From positions 1 through 16,736 of the forward strand of contig JAGQGA010000043.1 of assembly GCA_020432595.1 (NCBI GenBank): a DNA stretch of 16,736 nt, read 5' to 3'. Each line of letters starts with the position of its first letter. Position 1 is the first letter of the stretch. Below the pieces are notes generated by a model, which worked only from the letters and a program-made list of their open reading frames with translations, did not search any database and had not been told where the DNA came from. This document shows positions 1 through 7,215 of this stretch, one piece after another. Both the position numbers and the translations under genes were made by a program. This DNA is from Anaerolineales bacterium. Lineage in GTDB: Bacteria; Chloroflexota; Anaerolineae; Promineifilales; Promineifilaceae.

Positions 1-1
1 C

Positions 2-334
2 TATGCCACCACCCGCAACCCATCGCTGTGGCTCTACCCGTTCCCCGAACATGGCACCGTTGCCGGGGTAGTGCGTTGGCCCGATGGTTCGCCCGTGCGC
101 GAAGCACTAGTGACGCTTAACCGGATTGACGCATCGGCCAGCTATGCCGGTACCACAACCTACGCCGATGAAAGCGTGCATGGGGACGATGGCTGGCAGG
201 AGAATTTTGTCATTGATGATGTAGTCGCGGGGTATTATGTGGTAACGGTACACAACGGTGAGAAGAAACACAAAGCGGAGTTGTGGGTTTATCCGTTTCG
301 CACCAGCTTTGTGGAAATCACGCTGGATGAGTAA
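2..334 (+). CDS. C-terminal fragment of a protein with carboxypeptidase-regulatory-like repeats (partial)
   Basis: The frame is open from the window edge to a TAA at 332-334, so the gene begins upstream; an internal GTG at 71 is probably not the start. The visible 110 residues contain a similar strand-like phrase twice: 'SLWLYPFPEHGTVAGVV' near the beginning and 'AELWVYPFRTSFVEITL' at the end. Between them lies a segment of the kind 'G-V-V-R-W-P-D-G-S-P-V-x-x-A-x-V-T-L', with a later 'F-V-I-D-D-V-V-A-G-Y-Y-V-V-T-V'. That pattern is typical of carboxypeptidase-regulatory-like / CNA-B-type beta-sandwich domains, which act as surface or carbohydrate-associated modules. This fold assignment is inferred from the pattern. 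The catalytic part of the protein, if any, is outside the window, so no function is assigned. Confidence 0.7.
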   Translation, partial: YATTRNPSLWLYPFPEHGTVAGVVRWPDGSPVREALVTLNRIDASASYAGTTTYADESVHGDDGWQENFVIDDVVAGYYVVTVHNGEKKHKAELWVYPFRTSFVEITLDE

Positions 335-339
335 ACCAG

Positions 340-388
340 AAGACCTCCGAGGTTTAAAACCTGCGGTTTTAAAAACCTCGGAGGTCTT
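340..388. repeat. Inverted repeat / hairpin downstream of the first gene
   Basis: Perfect arms 340-355 and 373-388 (core AGACCTCCGAGGTTT and its complement) enclose a short AT-rich loop that itself holds AAAAC/GTTTT. The hairpin starts six bases after the stop codon of the upstream gene. It could act as a terminator or mRNA-end stabiliser, but no clean T-run follows the stem, so factor-independent termination is uncertain. Confidence 0.75.
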
Positions 389-396
389 GCTATAAT
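388..396 (+). promoter_or_regulatory. Possible extended -10 element for eno
   Basis: TGCTATAAT is a perfect extended -10 (TGn plus TATAAT at 391-396). It lies directly against the hairpin at 340-388, which would occupy the -35 region, and no -35 box is visible. If used, it would give a leader of about 120 bases before the enolase start, with one AACGGCCGTT palindrome at 465-474 inside it. This is a sequence match only. Confidence 0.3.
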
Positions 397-502
397 CTAG
401 GCAATAATTTTTGCTATTTTCCCACTTGACTGATTGGGTTATTTACAAACACAGAACCAACACAAACGGCCGTTAGCTGCCCTCTCGTTCTGTTGCAACT
501 AA

Positions 503-1810
<1,308 letters not shown>

Positions 1811-1813
1811 TTT

Positions 1814-1884
1814 CAGTAAGCAGTAATCAGTTATCAGTGACCAGTACCGATTACCGATTACTGATGACCGATTACTGATTACCG
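1814..1884. repeat. Inverted-repeat element, CAGTAATCAG / CCGATTACTGATTACCG family (copy 1)
   Basis: It begins three bases after the enolase stop. The left half is made of CAGTAA / CAGTAATCAG / TATCAGTGACCAGT units and the right half of CCGATTACTGAT units in opposite sense; for example, GTAATCAG 1823-1830 pairs with CTGATTAC 1875-1882. A 21-base stretch, 1845-1865, recurs identically at 16416-16436, so this is a dispersed family with two copies in the window. Possible roles are a transcription terminator or a selfish palindromic repeat. Confidence 0.75.
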
Positions 1885-1979
1885 GCCTGTTAACGCCAAT
1901 CTTACACGGGTGTGGAACAATATTACCTTAACCAGTAGGGCCTTTTTTGCGAAACGCCCTGTGCAAAATTGAGGAACTT

Positions 1980-2615
1980 ATGACGCAACCATTTATCCTT
2001 GCTGAAGAGCAAGACGATTTTGACGAAGAAGAAGAGCAAGAAGAACCGCAGGTACAGCCAGAAAACGACAAAAAGCCCATGTCGCTAGACCACAAGCTGA
2101 TGGAAACGCGCACGATTTTGCTGTTTGGTGAGATCAACATGAAAGTGGCGCAGGAAGTGACCCACAAGCTATTGGTGCTGGCGGCCGATTCTGACGACGA
2201 CATCAAGCTCATCATCAACTCGCCGGGCGGCCATGTGGAATCGGGCGACACCATTTTTGACATGATCCGCTTTGTAAAGCCCAAGGTGAAGGTGATTGGC
2301 ACGGGCTGGGTTGCCAGTGCCGGGGCGCTAATTTATGCGGCTGCCGAAAAGGAAGACCGCTACAGCTTGCCCAATACCCGCTTTTTGCTCCACCAGCCGA
2401 TGGGCGGAGCCAGGGGGCAAGCATCCGATATTGCCATTGAGGCGCAGGAAATCATTAAGATGCGCCGCCGCCTAAACCAGATTTTTGCTGACCAAACGGG
2501 GCAAGCGCTGGCAAAGGTGGAAGAGGATACGGATCGTAACTTCTGGATGTCGGCCAAAGAAGCCCAGGCGTATGGGTTGGTTGACAAGATTATTACCTCG
2601 ATGGGTGAGGTGTAG
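1980..2615 (+). CDS. clpP: ClpP-family serine protease (ATP-dependent Clp protease proteolytic subunit)
   Basis: Predicted proteolytic subunit of a Clp-type AAA+ protease, forming barrel oligomers that degrade unfolded or tagged proteins in the cytoplasm. The protein has 211 residues from the ATG at 1980. The catalytic triad is recognisable: Ser113 in 'GWVASAGALI', His138 in 'LLHQPMGG' and Asp183 in 'EEDTDRNFWMSAKEA', the last followed by the family's 'AYGLVDKI' ending. The oxyanion-loop motif is 'NSPGGHVESGD' (80-90). The N-terminus carries an unusual acidic run, 'DDFDEEEEQEEPQ', before the usual 'LMETRTILLFGEI' start of the fold. I chose ATG 1980 because GAGGA sits at 1971-1975; a TTG at 1947 in the same frame has no ribosome site. 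The motif spellings are further from canonical ClpP than usual, so a ClpP-like paralogue is possible. No clpX or tig neighbour is present. Confidence 0.9.
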   Translation: MTQPFILAEEQDDFDEEEEQEEPQVQPENDKKPMSLDHKLMETRTILLFGEINMKVAQEVTHKLLVLAADSDDDIKLIINSPGGHVESGDTIFDMIRFVKPKVKVIGTGWVASAGALIYAAAEKEDRYSLPNTRFLLHQPMGGARGQASDIAIEAQEIIKMRRRLNQIFADQTGQALAKVEEDTDRNFWMSAKEAQAYGLVDKIITSMGEV

Positions 2616-2624
2616 ATTTTTGAA

Positions 2625-2702
2625 TCACAAGTGGCAAGTTACAGGTAGCAGGTCTGGTTAGCAAACAAAACTTGCCACTTGTGACTTGCCACTTGCGACT
2701 TG
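2625..2702. repeat. Inverted repeat between convergent clpP and histidine kinase genes
   Basis: Perfect 16-bp arms, 2625-2640 and 2669-2684 (TCACAAGTGGCAAGTT and its complement), with a further partial copy of the right arm (CTTGCCACTTGCGACTTG) at 2685-2702. The element fills the whole gap between two convergent genes, a position expected for a bidirectional terminator. T-rich stretches flank it at 2616-2621 and 2703-2706. Confidence 0.8.
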
Positions 2703-2704
2703 TT

Positions 2705-4222
2705 TTAGGCAGAAACGGCCGTTGCTACCGGCATCGTAAAGTGAAAAGCCGTCCCCCGCTGGTATTCACTCTCAAACCAAATATTTCCCCCATGCATTTC
2801 CACCAAATTCTTGGTAATACTTAACCCCAACCCCGTCCCCGGCACAGCCCGCGCTTGATGATCTTCTGAACGGAAAAACTTTTGGAAAATTTGGGCATGT
2901 TCCGCTTCGGCAATGCCAATCCCCGTATCCTGCACCGTCACCTGCACCATGTCCTGCACAGAACCACTGCCGTTGCTACGCCCATTGGCGTGGCCGTTAG
3001 CGTGGCCGTTGGTATAGCCGCCGACCCCATTGCTGTATGGTATACGGCAAGCCTGAATGGTTAACTCGCCGCCGGGCGGGGTGTATTTGTGGGCATTGCT
3101 CACCAAATTGGTCAAAATTTGCAGCAGCCGGGTGCGATCTGAGTAAATGGGGGGCAAATCGGCGGGTAAGTCAATGCGTAGCTGCTGCGCTTTCTCCTGC
3201 AAATTGGCATCGGCCGACTGGACAACCTCGGCAATGACCTCTGGTAAAAGCACTTTGCTGCGCTCTAGCAGCAACTTGCCCGCCTCAATGCGGGAAATAT
3301 CGGCCAAATCCGACACCAAGCGATCCATTCGCGCCACGTTGCGGTCAATGGTGCGTAAAGACTCTTGCTGCTGCGGGTTGATTTCGCCGGCCATGCCGCC
3401 GTGAAGCAGCGCAGCGTACCCTTTGATGGAGGTCATGGGGGCTTTGAGTTCGTGGGAAACGAGGGAGACAAATTCGCTTTTGGCCTGGTTGGCGGCATCG
3501 GCACGCTCTTTGGCCTGGCGCAGCGCCTGCTCGACGCGGGTTCGTTCAATTAGCTCTAGCTCGACAATGTTGTAGGCGCGGTCAAAGTCGCGCTTGATGG
3601 TGCGGCGCAGCGACAGTGCCAGGGTAACATTTAGCACCAGCAGGAGGGTGCTGAGGCTGATGAGGAAGGTTTGGGAAGTGCGCTGGGCGTAGAGGTCGGC
3701 ACGCATGAGGCTAAAAAGGCGGCTTTCTTCTTCGTTGTAGAAGGCGATGACCTGCTGTTCCAGGTCTACAAGCAGGGAATCTATCTGCTCGGCGATGGCG
3801 GCTTGTTCACGGGCAGAACGGCCGTTTTCAAACCCCACCACCAGTTCATCATACGTCTCCAACCCGGTGATAATGGCCGCCAGGACGTTGGTGACGCGGC
3901 GATTGCCGTTGGCCTCAATGAGCGCCACATTCACCTGGTCACGCAGCACGGCACGCTGTAGCTGGGCGCGGGTGGGGTCGCCGGTTCCCCGCATCAGCGC
4001 GTCGTGGGTGATGATGTGGAGCCGCAGCAGTTCCCGCTGCACGTCGGACAGGTCGGTGATGACTTCACCGGCGGCGAAGTCAGAGGTGGCGGCGGTGATG
4101 TTGATGTAGGTGCCGAGGGCAAGAACGGCCGTTATCAGCACCAAAACCCCAATGGCAACCCCTAACCCAATTTGGGTGGGGGAGAGTTGGCTGTTAAACA
4201 CATGGTTGGCACGCACATTCAT
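2705..4222 (-). CDS. Membrane-bound sensor histidine kinase
   Basis: A 505-residue two-component sensor kinase. Transmembrane segment 1 is at about residues 18-40 and segment 2 at about 183-206. They bracket a mostly helical extracytoplasmic sensor region of about 140 residues, rich in short acidic and Gln/Glu-containing helices. A coiled-coil linker (210-245) leads to the H-box 'FVSLVSHELKAPMTSIKGY' with phospho-acceptor His257, the N-box 'LTNLVSNAHKYTPPGG' (Asn376), the G1 box 'DTGIGI' (432-437), the F-box 'KFFRS', and the G2 box 'GTGLGLSI' (462-469). Between N and G1 is an unusual Asn/Gly/His-rich insertion (about 397-420: 'SNGVGGYTNGHANGHANG'...). No response regulator is adjacent, so it is an orphan kinase here and its signal is unknown. 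The ATG start has a strong AAGGAGG at 4232-4238 (complement strand), nine bases upstream. Confidence 0.93.
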   Translation of the reverse strand: MNVRANHVFNSQLSPTQIGLGVAIGVLVLITAVLALGTYINITAATSDFAAGEVITDLSDVQRELLRLHIITHDALMRGTGDPTRAQLQRAVLRDQVNVALIEANGNRRVTNVLAAIITGLETYDELVVGFENGRSAREQAAIAEQIDSLLVDLEQQVIAFYNEEESRLFSLMRADLYAQRTSQTFLISLSTLLLVLNVTLALSLRRTIKRDFDRAYNIVELELIERTRVEQALRQAKERADAANQAKSEFVSLVSHELKAPMTSIKGYAALLHGGMAGEINPQQQESLRTIDRNVARMDRLVSDLADISRIEAGKLLLERSKVLLPEVIAEVVQSADANLQEKAQQLRIDLPADLPPIYSDRTRLLQILTNLVSNAHKYTPPGGELTIQACRIPYSNGVGGYTNGHANGHANGRSNGSGSVQDMVQVTVQDTGIGIAEAEHAQIFQKFFRSEDHQARAVPGTGLGLSITKNLVEMHGGNIWFESEYQRGTAFHFTMPVATAVSA

Positions 4223-4310
4223 CCCAGATAGCCTCCTTCAGGAACTGCGCCAATGTTCCTGCTTCTAGGATGCGGGGCAAATCTTACGGGTTGGCTTAAG
4301 GCCGTTTTTG

Positions 4311-4375
4311 GGACACGGAAGAACGCGGACGGACACGGATTCGCCCCCGTGTTCTTCCGTGTCCGTCCGTGTCCC
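4311..4375. repeat. Inverted repeat of GGACACGGAAGAACGC / GGACGGACACGG units
   Basis: The left half 4311-4339 consists of GGACACGGAAGAACGC followed by GGACGGACACGG. The right half 4346-4374 carries the complementary units. GGACACGGAAGAACGC (4311-4326) pairs with 4349-4364 with one mismatch, and the inner and outer units can pair in alternative registers. It lies about 90 bases upstream of the histidine kinase start. It could form alternative hairpins; no function can be read from it. Confidence 0.7.
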
Positions 4376-4430
4376 CAATTTTTTCTGGAAAAACAGAACC
4401 CGCGCCATCCATGAACGCCACAGGCATTTG

Positions 4431-4595
4431 GTAGGGGCGACGCAACCGGGATTGACGCTGGCAACACCGCGTGCCTCCTCTCCCGGTTGCGTCGCCCTTT
4501 TGCTAGCGTTGTGGATGGCACGGGCACGGGCGAACCAGCGCGGTGGCTGGGGTTTTCTGTTCACGTTGCGCCTTTCCGCGCTGATTCGCCCCTAC
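4431..4595. mobile_element. MITE-like element 1 with GTAGGGGCGA / TCGCCCCTAC termini
   Basis: The termini 4431-4440 and 4586-4595 are perfect 10-bp inverted repeats. Inside are two stem-loops: a perfect 17-bp pair at 4435-4451 / 4481-4497 (GGGCGACGCAACCGGGA and complement) and a 16-bp pair with one mismatch at 4528-4543 / 4576-4591. No protein-coding capacity is credible. The first half resembles the start of the second element at 4633. The structure suggests a non-autonomous miniature element or a dispersed palindromic repeat. No target-site duplication was identified by eye. Confidence 0.6.
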
Positions 4596-4632
4596 GGGGC
4601 AGGGGGCGATTTTGCCTAAACCACGGCGCACG

Positions 4633-4802
4633 GTAGGGGCGGGGTGACCGGGGTTGGCGCTGGCAATGCCGTTGGCATCGTCTCCCGGTTGTCTCGCCCT
4701 TGTTTGACCCCTATTTCCCGGTTTGGGTGACGCCAGGGTGAGACGGCGCGGTGGGGTGGCCGACTGTTCACCAGGCGTTACCCCGCGCCATCCCGCCCCT
4801 AC
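4633..4802. mobile_element. MITE-like element 2 with GTAGGGGCGG / CCGCCCCTAC termini
   Basis: The termini 4633-4642 and 4793-4802 are perfect 10-bp inverted repeats. The first ~70 bases align with element 1: both read GTAGGGGCG, then CCGGG, TTG, CGCTGGCAA, CTCCCGGTTG and CGCCCTT in the same order and spacing. Inner stems include GGCGCGG 4745-4751 / CCGCGCC 4783-4789 and a near-match 4725-4734 / 4774-4783. At 170 bp it is almost the same length as element 1 (165 bp), from which it is 37 bp away. Its right terminus overlaps the stop codon of the NACHT gene (4799-4801). Confidence 0.6.
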
Positions 4803-6997
4803 GAGGCGGGGGTGGGGGGCAGCAGCAGTTGGTTTTCAAATGTTTCCCGATCCGGCAGGGTTGCCAGCCGCAAACAAGCCACAAACAGTTGCGTGGCCTC
4901 CAAATAGCGCACAAGCAGTTCTGTTTGTTCAACCGACAGCGGCCACTCGTGCCCAATGTCGTGGTGCTGGATGCTGATTCGCTGCAACTGATCGTAAAAC
5001 TGCCACCACGTTTCGCTATCTGCTTCCAAATTGGGAACCGACAATCCCCCTAATGCCTTGGTCAGTGTTGTTCGCCCGATTTTTTTGCTCGTCTCAATTA
5101 GATTGCGAGTAACTTTTTTAAGGCCTAAAGCAAAGTCGTGGTCGAGGTCAAGAACACGGGTGAGATCAAAACCGAGGGCGAGGTTAAGGTCAAGATCGAG
5201 GGTGCGAGAGAGGTCGAGGTCAAGGGTGCGGGCACGGTCAAGGAGGAGAGCAAGAGTACGGGTGCTGTCGATGGTACTGTCGAGGGTGCGGGCAAGAGTA
5301 AGGTCGAGGACAAGGGTACGGGCGTAGTCGAGAGCAAGGTCGAGGGCATGGCTAAAGCCAAGGTTAAGATCAAGGTCGAGAGCGAAGATGTGGTCGAAGT
5401 CGTGGTAAAGGGCGCGGATGAAAATGCAAAGGTCAAAAGCACGTAAAGTCGGGGGCTGCCAATCCCTCGCCACCTGCATACCTTTGTCTACACTCCATTG
5501 CAGCACCTCCCTAATTGCCACTTCCCCGGCTATCACTTGGTTCAACGCCGCCACATACAGGGTGCAAAACTGGGTGGCATCATCTAGCATTCCCGCTGCC
5601 AGCAAAAAAACTTCCCACCACCGTACATCCCCTACATGTGCCATCAACCGGGGCAGCGTCCCCCGCGCCTCGTTGTCCACAATGTATCGCGCCGTCAAAT
5701 ATTCCTGCAGCGTCAGGTGGGAAAACGAGTGAATGCGGCGCGCCCGCTCCACAAAAATCCCGTGCTGCGCCTCCATCGCCGCCAGCACCTGCTCCCCATC
5801 TGGCTCGGTCACCCCCGGCACCCGCGCCAAATAATCCTCCAGCAACCCCACCACCCGCTTCTCCGGCAAAAAATATTCCCCTTTCTCAAAGGTATCGGCG
5901 GCCACATAGGTCAGCAGCCGCAGCTTGTGCTTGTAGGAAAGCTCCGCATAAATCTTATCACGGGCTATGTTGCGGCTGGCATCCCACTTTAGCAGCAGCG
6001 CCCGCAGCGCCTCCTCATAAATCTCATCCCGGTTGGGCGGGAACTCATTCCGTTCGTCATAGACCAAACAAAGCAGCGACAGCAGCAGCGGCACCTGCGC
6101 CAGTTCCCGCACCCCCTTGTTGCTCTCCTCCTCCAGCAGTGCCCGGCGGCAGTTGTCCCGCTTTACCTCGTCACGCACAAACCAAAAATCAATATACCGC
6201 CCCATCTGCTCGGTATCAAAATCAGCCATCTCCACATACTCGAACTGGGTAAAAGAGTAATCGGTGGCGGCCACGCGGCAGGTCAGCAGCATGGGGCAGT
6301 CGCTGTACTGGTAGACAAAATCATTCAACTGGGCCATCAGCGTCGCCCGCCGCTCCCCCTCCAAATTGACCTCATCCAGCCCGTCAAACAGCAGCAGCCC
6401 CGCCCCATCCTTGAGCAAATCTTCCACAAACGGGGCTGGGTTGGGAAAACGATGGACGGCAAACTGGTGAACAATAAAATCCAGCAGCCCCATGCCCGAA
6501 TCCGATAGCTCCTTCAACGAGACAAAAATCGGCACCTTTTTGATCTCATGCCGAATCGCCCGCAGCGCGGTGTGCTTGAGAAAGGTCGTCTTGCCCGCCC
6601 CCGGCTTACCCAAAATAAAGAGCTTGGGATATTTGGCTACCGCCCCATCGCCGCTCAATCGCTTCACCCGCCGATGCCAGTCAAAGTCACGCGGGGCGGC
6701 CTCCTCCATCAGCCGCTCAACAGTATAGCGCCGTTCCGCACTCAACCTGTCCAGCACGTTGACGTGGGTAAAGACATTTTCCAGCGGTTCCGCCTCGCGC
6801 CGCCCCAAAATCAGCACAAACCCCACCTTTTCGTAAAGGCTGGTGTAATATTTTTCAATGCTCCACTGCCACTGCGCCTGGTTTTTGGCAAAGGTCGCCC
6901 CCTTTTCAATGACCTTCTGCCCATACCCGGCCCACAGCCAGCCAACCGCCTGCCCAATTGCCGCCTGAATTTCTGGTGGAATAACCATGATGCTCAC
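4799..6997 (-). CDS. NACHT-domain STAND NTPase with Leu/Asp/Arg repeat region
   Basis: A 732-residue P-loop NTPase of the NACHT clade. The N-terminal ~110 residues form a helical, Trp-rich domain without a recognised effector. The NACHT core follows: Walker A 'GKPGAGKTT' (130-138, Lys136), Walker B 'LLLFDGLDEV' (201-210; Asp205, Asp208, Glu209), a sensor strand 'LLTCRVA' (Arg241), and a winged-helix 'FSHLTLQEYLTARYI' (425-439). Residues about 534-627 (positions 5117-5398) are a low-complexity run of roughly ten-residue units such as TLVLDLTLAR, TLDSTIDSTR, TLALLLDRAR and TLDLDLSR. A non-repetitive ~100-residue tail follows. Some bacterial NACHT proteins (bNACHT) are single-gene antiphage systems with C-terminal sensing regions, so a defence or signalling role is plausible but inferred. 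The start is GTG 6997 or ATG at residue 4 (6988); neither has a Shine-Dalgarno. The stop lies inside a repeat terminus. Confidence 0.9.
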   Translation of the reverse strand: MSIMVIPPEIQAAIGQAVGWLWAGYGQKVIEKGATFAKNQAQWQWSIEKYYTSLYEKVGFVLILGRREAEPLENVFTHVNVLDRLSAERRYTVERLMEEAAPRDFDWHRRVKRLSGDGAVAKYPKLFILGKPGAGKTTFLKHTALRAIRHEIKKVPIFVSLKELSDSGMGLLDFIVHQFAVHRFPNPAPFVEDLLKDGAGLLLFDGLDEVNLEGERRATLMAQLNDFVYQYSDCPMLLTCRVAATDYSFTQFEYVEMADFDTEQMGRYIDFWFVRDEVKRDNCRRALLEEESNKGVRELAQVPLLLSLLCLVYDERNEFPPNRDEIYEEALRALLLKWDASRNIARDKIYAELSYKHKLRLLTYVAADTFEKGEYFLPEKRVVGLLEDYLARVPGVTEPDGEQVLAAMEAQHGIFVERARRIHSFSHLTLQEYLTARYIVDNEARGTLPRLMAHVGDVRWWEVFLLAAGMLDDATQFCTLYVAALNQVIAGEVAIREVLQWSVDKGMQVARDWQPPTLRAFDLCIFIRALYHDFDHIFALDLDLNLGFSHALDLALDYARTLVLDLTLARTLDSTIDSTRTLALLLDRARTLDLDLSRTLDLDLNLALGFDLTRVLDLDHDFALGLKKVTRNLIETSKKIGRTTLTKALGGLSVPNLEADSETWWQFYDQLQRISIQHHDIGHEWPLSVEQTELLVRYLEATQLFVACLRLATLPDRETFENQLLLPPTPAS
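5117..5398 (-). repeat. Degenerate short-period coding repeat in the NACHT gene
   Basis: Read on the coding strand, this stretch is built from CTYGAC-like hexamers (Leu-Asp) grouped into about 30-base units that encode 'TL…xR' decapeptides. On the plus strand it appears as GTCGAG / GTCAAG / GGGTGCGGGC steps. Several reading frames remain open through it, as expected of a short-period repeat lacking stop trinucleotides. Such repeats can gain or lose units by slippage, so copy number may vary between strains. Confidence 0.8.
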
Positions 6998-7080
6998 GAG
7001 TGGGGGACAAACGGCCGTTTATCGCCCCATAACCAACAAGACCCACTCATCATAACCCGACATGCTGCAAAAAGGAAATT

Positions 7081-7135
7081 TGAGATTAGGAGACTGGGAG
7101 ACTGGGAGATTAATCGCTCAATCTCCCAATCTCAG
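7081..7135. repeat. Inverted repeat of GAGATTGGGAGA-type units
   Basis: The left part contains TGAGATTAGGAGACT and GGGAGACTGGGAGATT; the right part is AATCTCCCAATCTCA. The perfect core is GGGAGATT 7104-7111 against AATCTCCC 7120-7127. It sits in the gap between the divergent NACHT and glycosyltransferase genes, so it is not simply a terminator of either. It resembles the GAGATTGGAGATT element at 8459-8523 in unit sequence. Confidence 0.7.
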
Positions 7136-7180
7136 AAAAAATGCCCATTGGGGACTGGTTGACAGTACAGAGGGCGGCAT

Positions 7181-7209
7181 TTTGCAGTCGGCCGTAATTG
7201 CGTCATAAT
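7181..7209 (+). promoter_or_regulatory. Candidate leaderless promoter of the glycosyltransferase gene
   Basis: TTTGCA (7181-7186), a 17-base spacer and CATAAT (7204-7209) match the -35/-10 arrangement. The -10 ends six bases before the ATG at 7216, so transcription would begin at or next to the start codon. No Shine-Dalgarno precedes that ATG, which fits leaderless translation. Prediction from sequence only. Confidence 0.4.
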
Positions 7210-7215
7210 CAGCGC

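Noticed and set aside
1947..1979. TTG start for the ClpP-family gene
   Set aside because: No ribosome site precedes it. GAGGA immediately before ATG 1980 gives a better start and a more usual length.
4219..4619. Short frames on both strands between the kinase and the NACHT gene
   Set aside because: They translate inverted-repeat DNA, have no ribosome site, and show no protein-like composition.
5117..5398. CRISPR-like direct repeats
   Set aside because: Units are contiguous, degenerate, in frame with a protein and have no unique spacers.
5031..5446. Plus-strand open frames over the NACHT repeat region (Lys/Glu/Val- or Arg/Ser-rich)
   Set aside because: They arise because the short-period repeat lacks stops in several frames. 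Walker motifs and continuous domain order place the real gene on the minus strand.
7159..7164. Perfect TTGACA as a -35 box for the glycosyltransferase
   Set aside because: At 16-18 bp spacing the following bases are TTTGCA/TTGCAG/TGCAGT, none a -10. The TTTGCA-17-CATAAT pair fits better.
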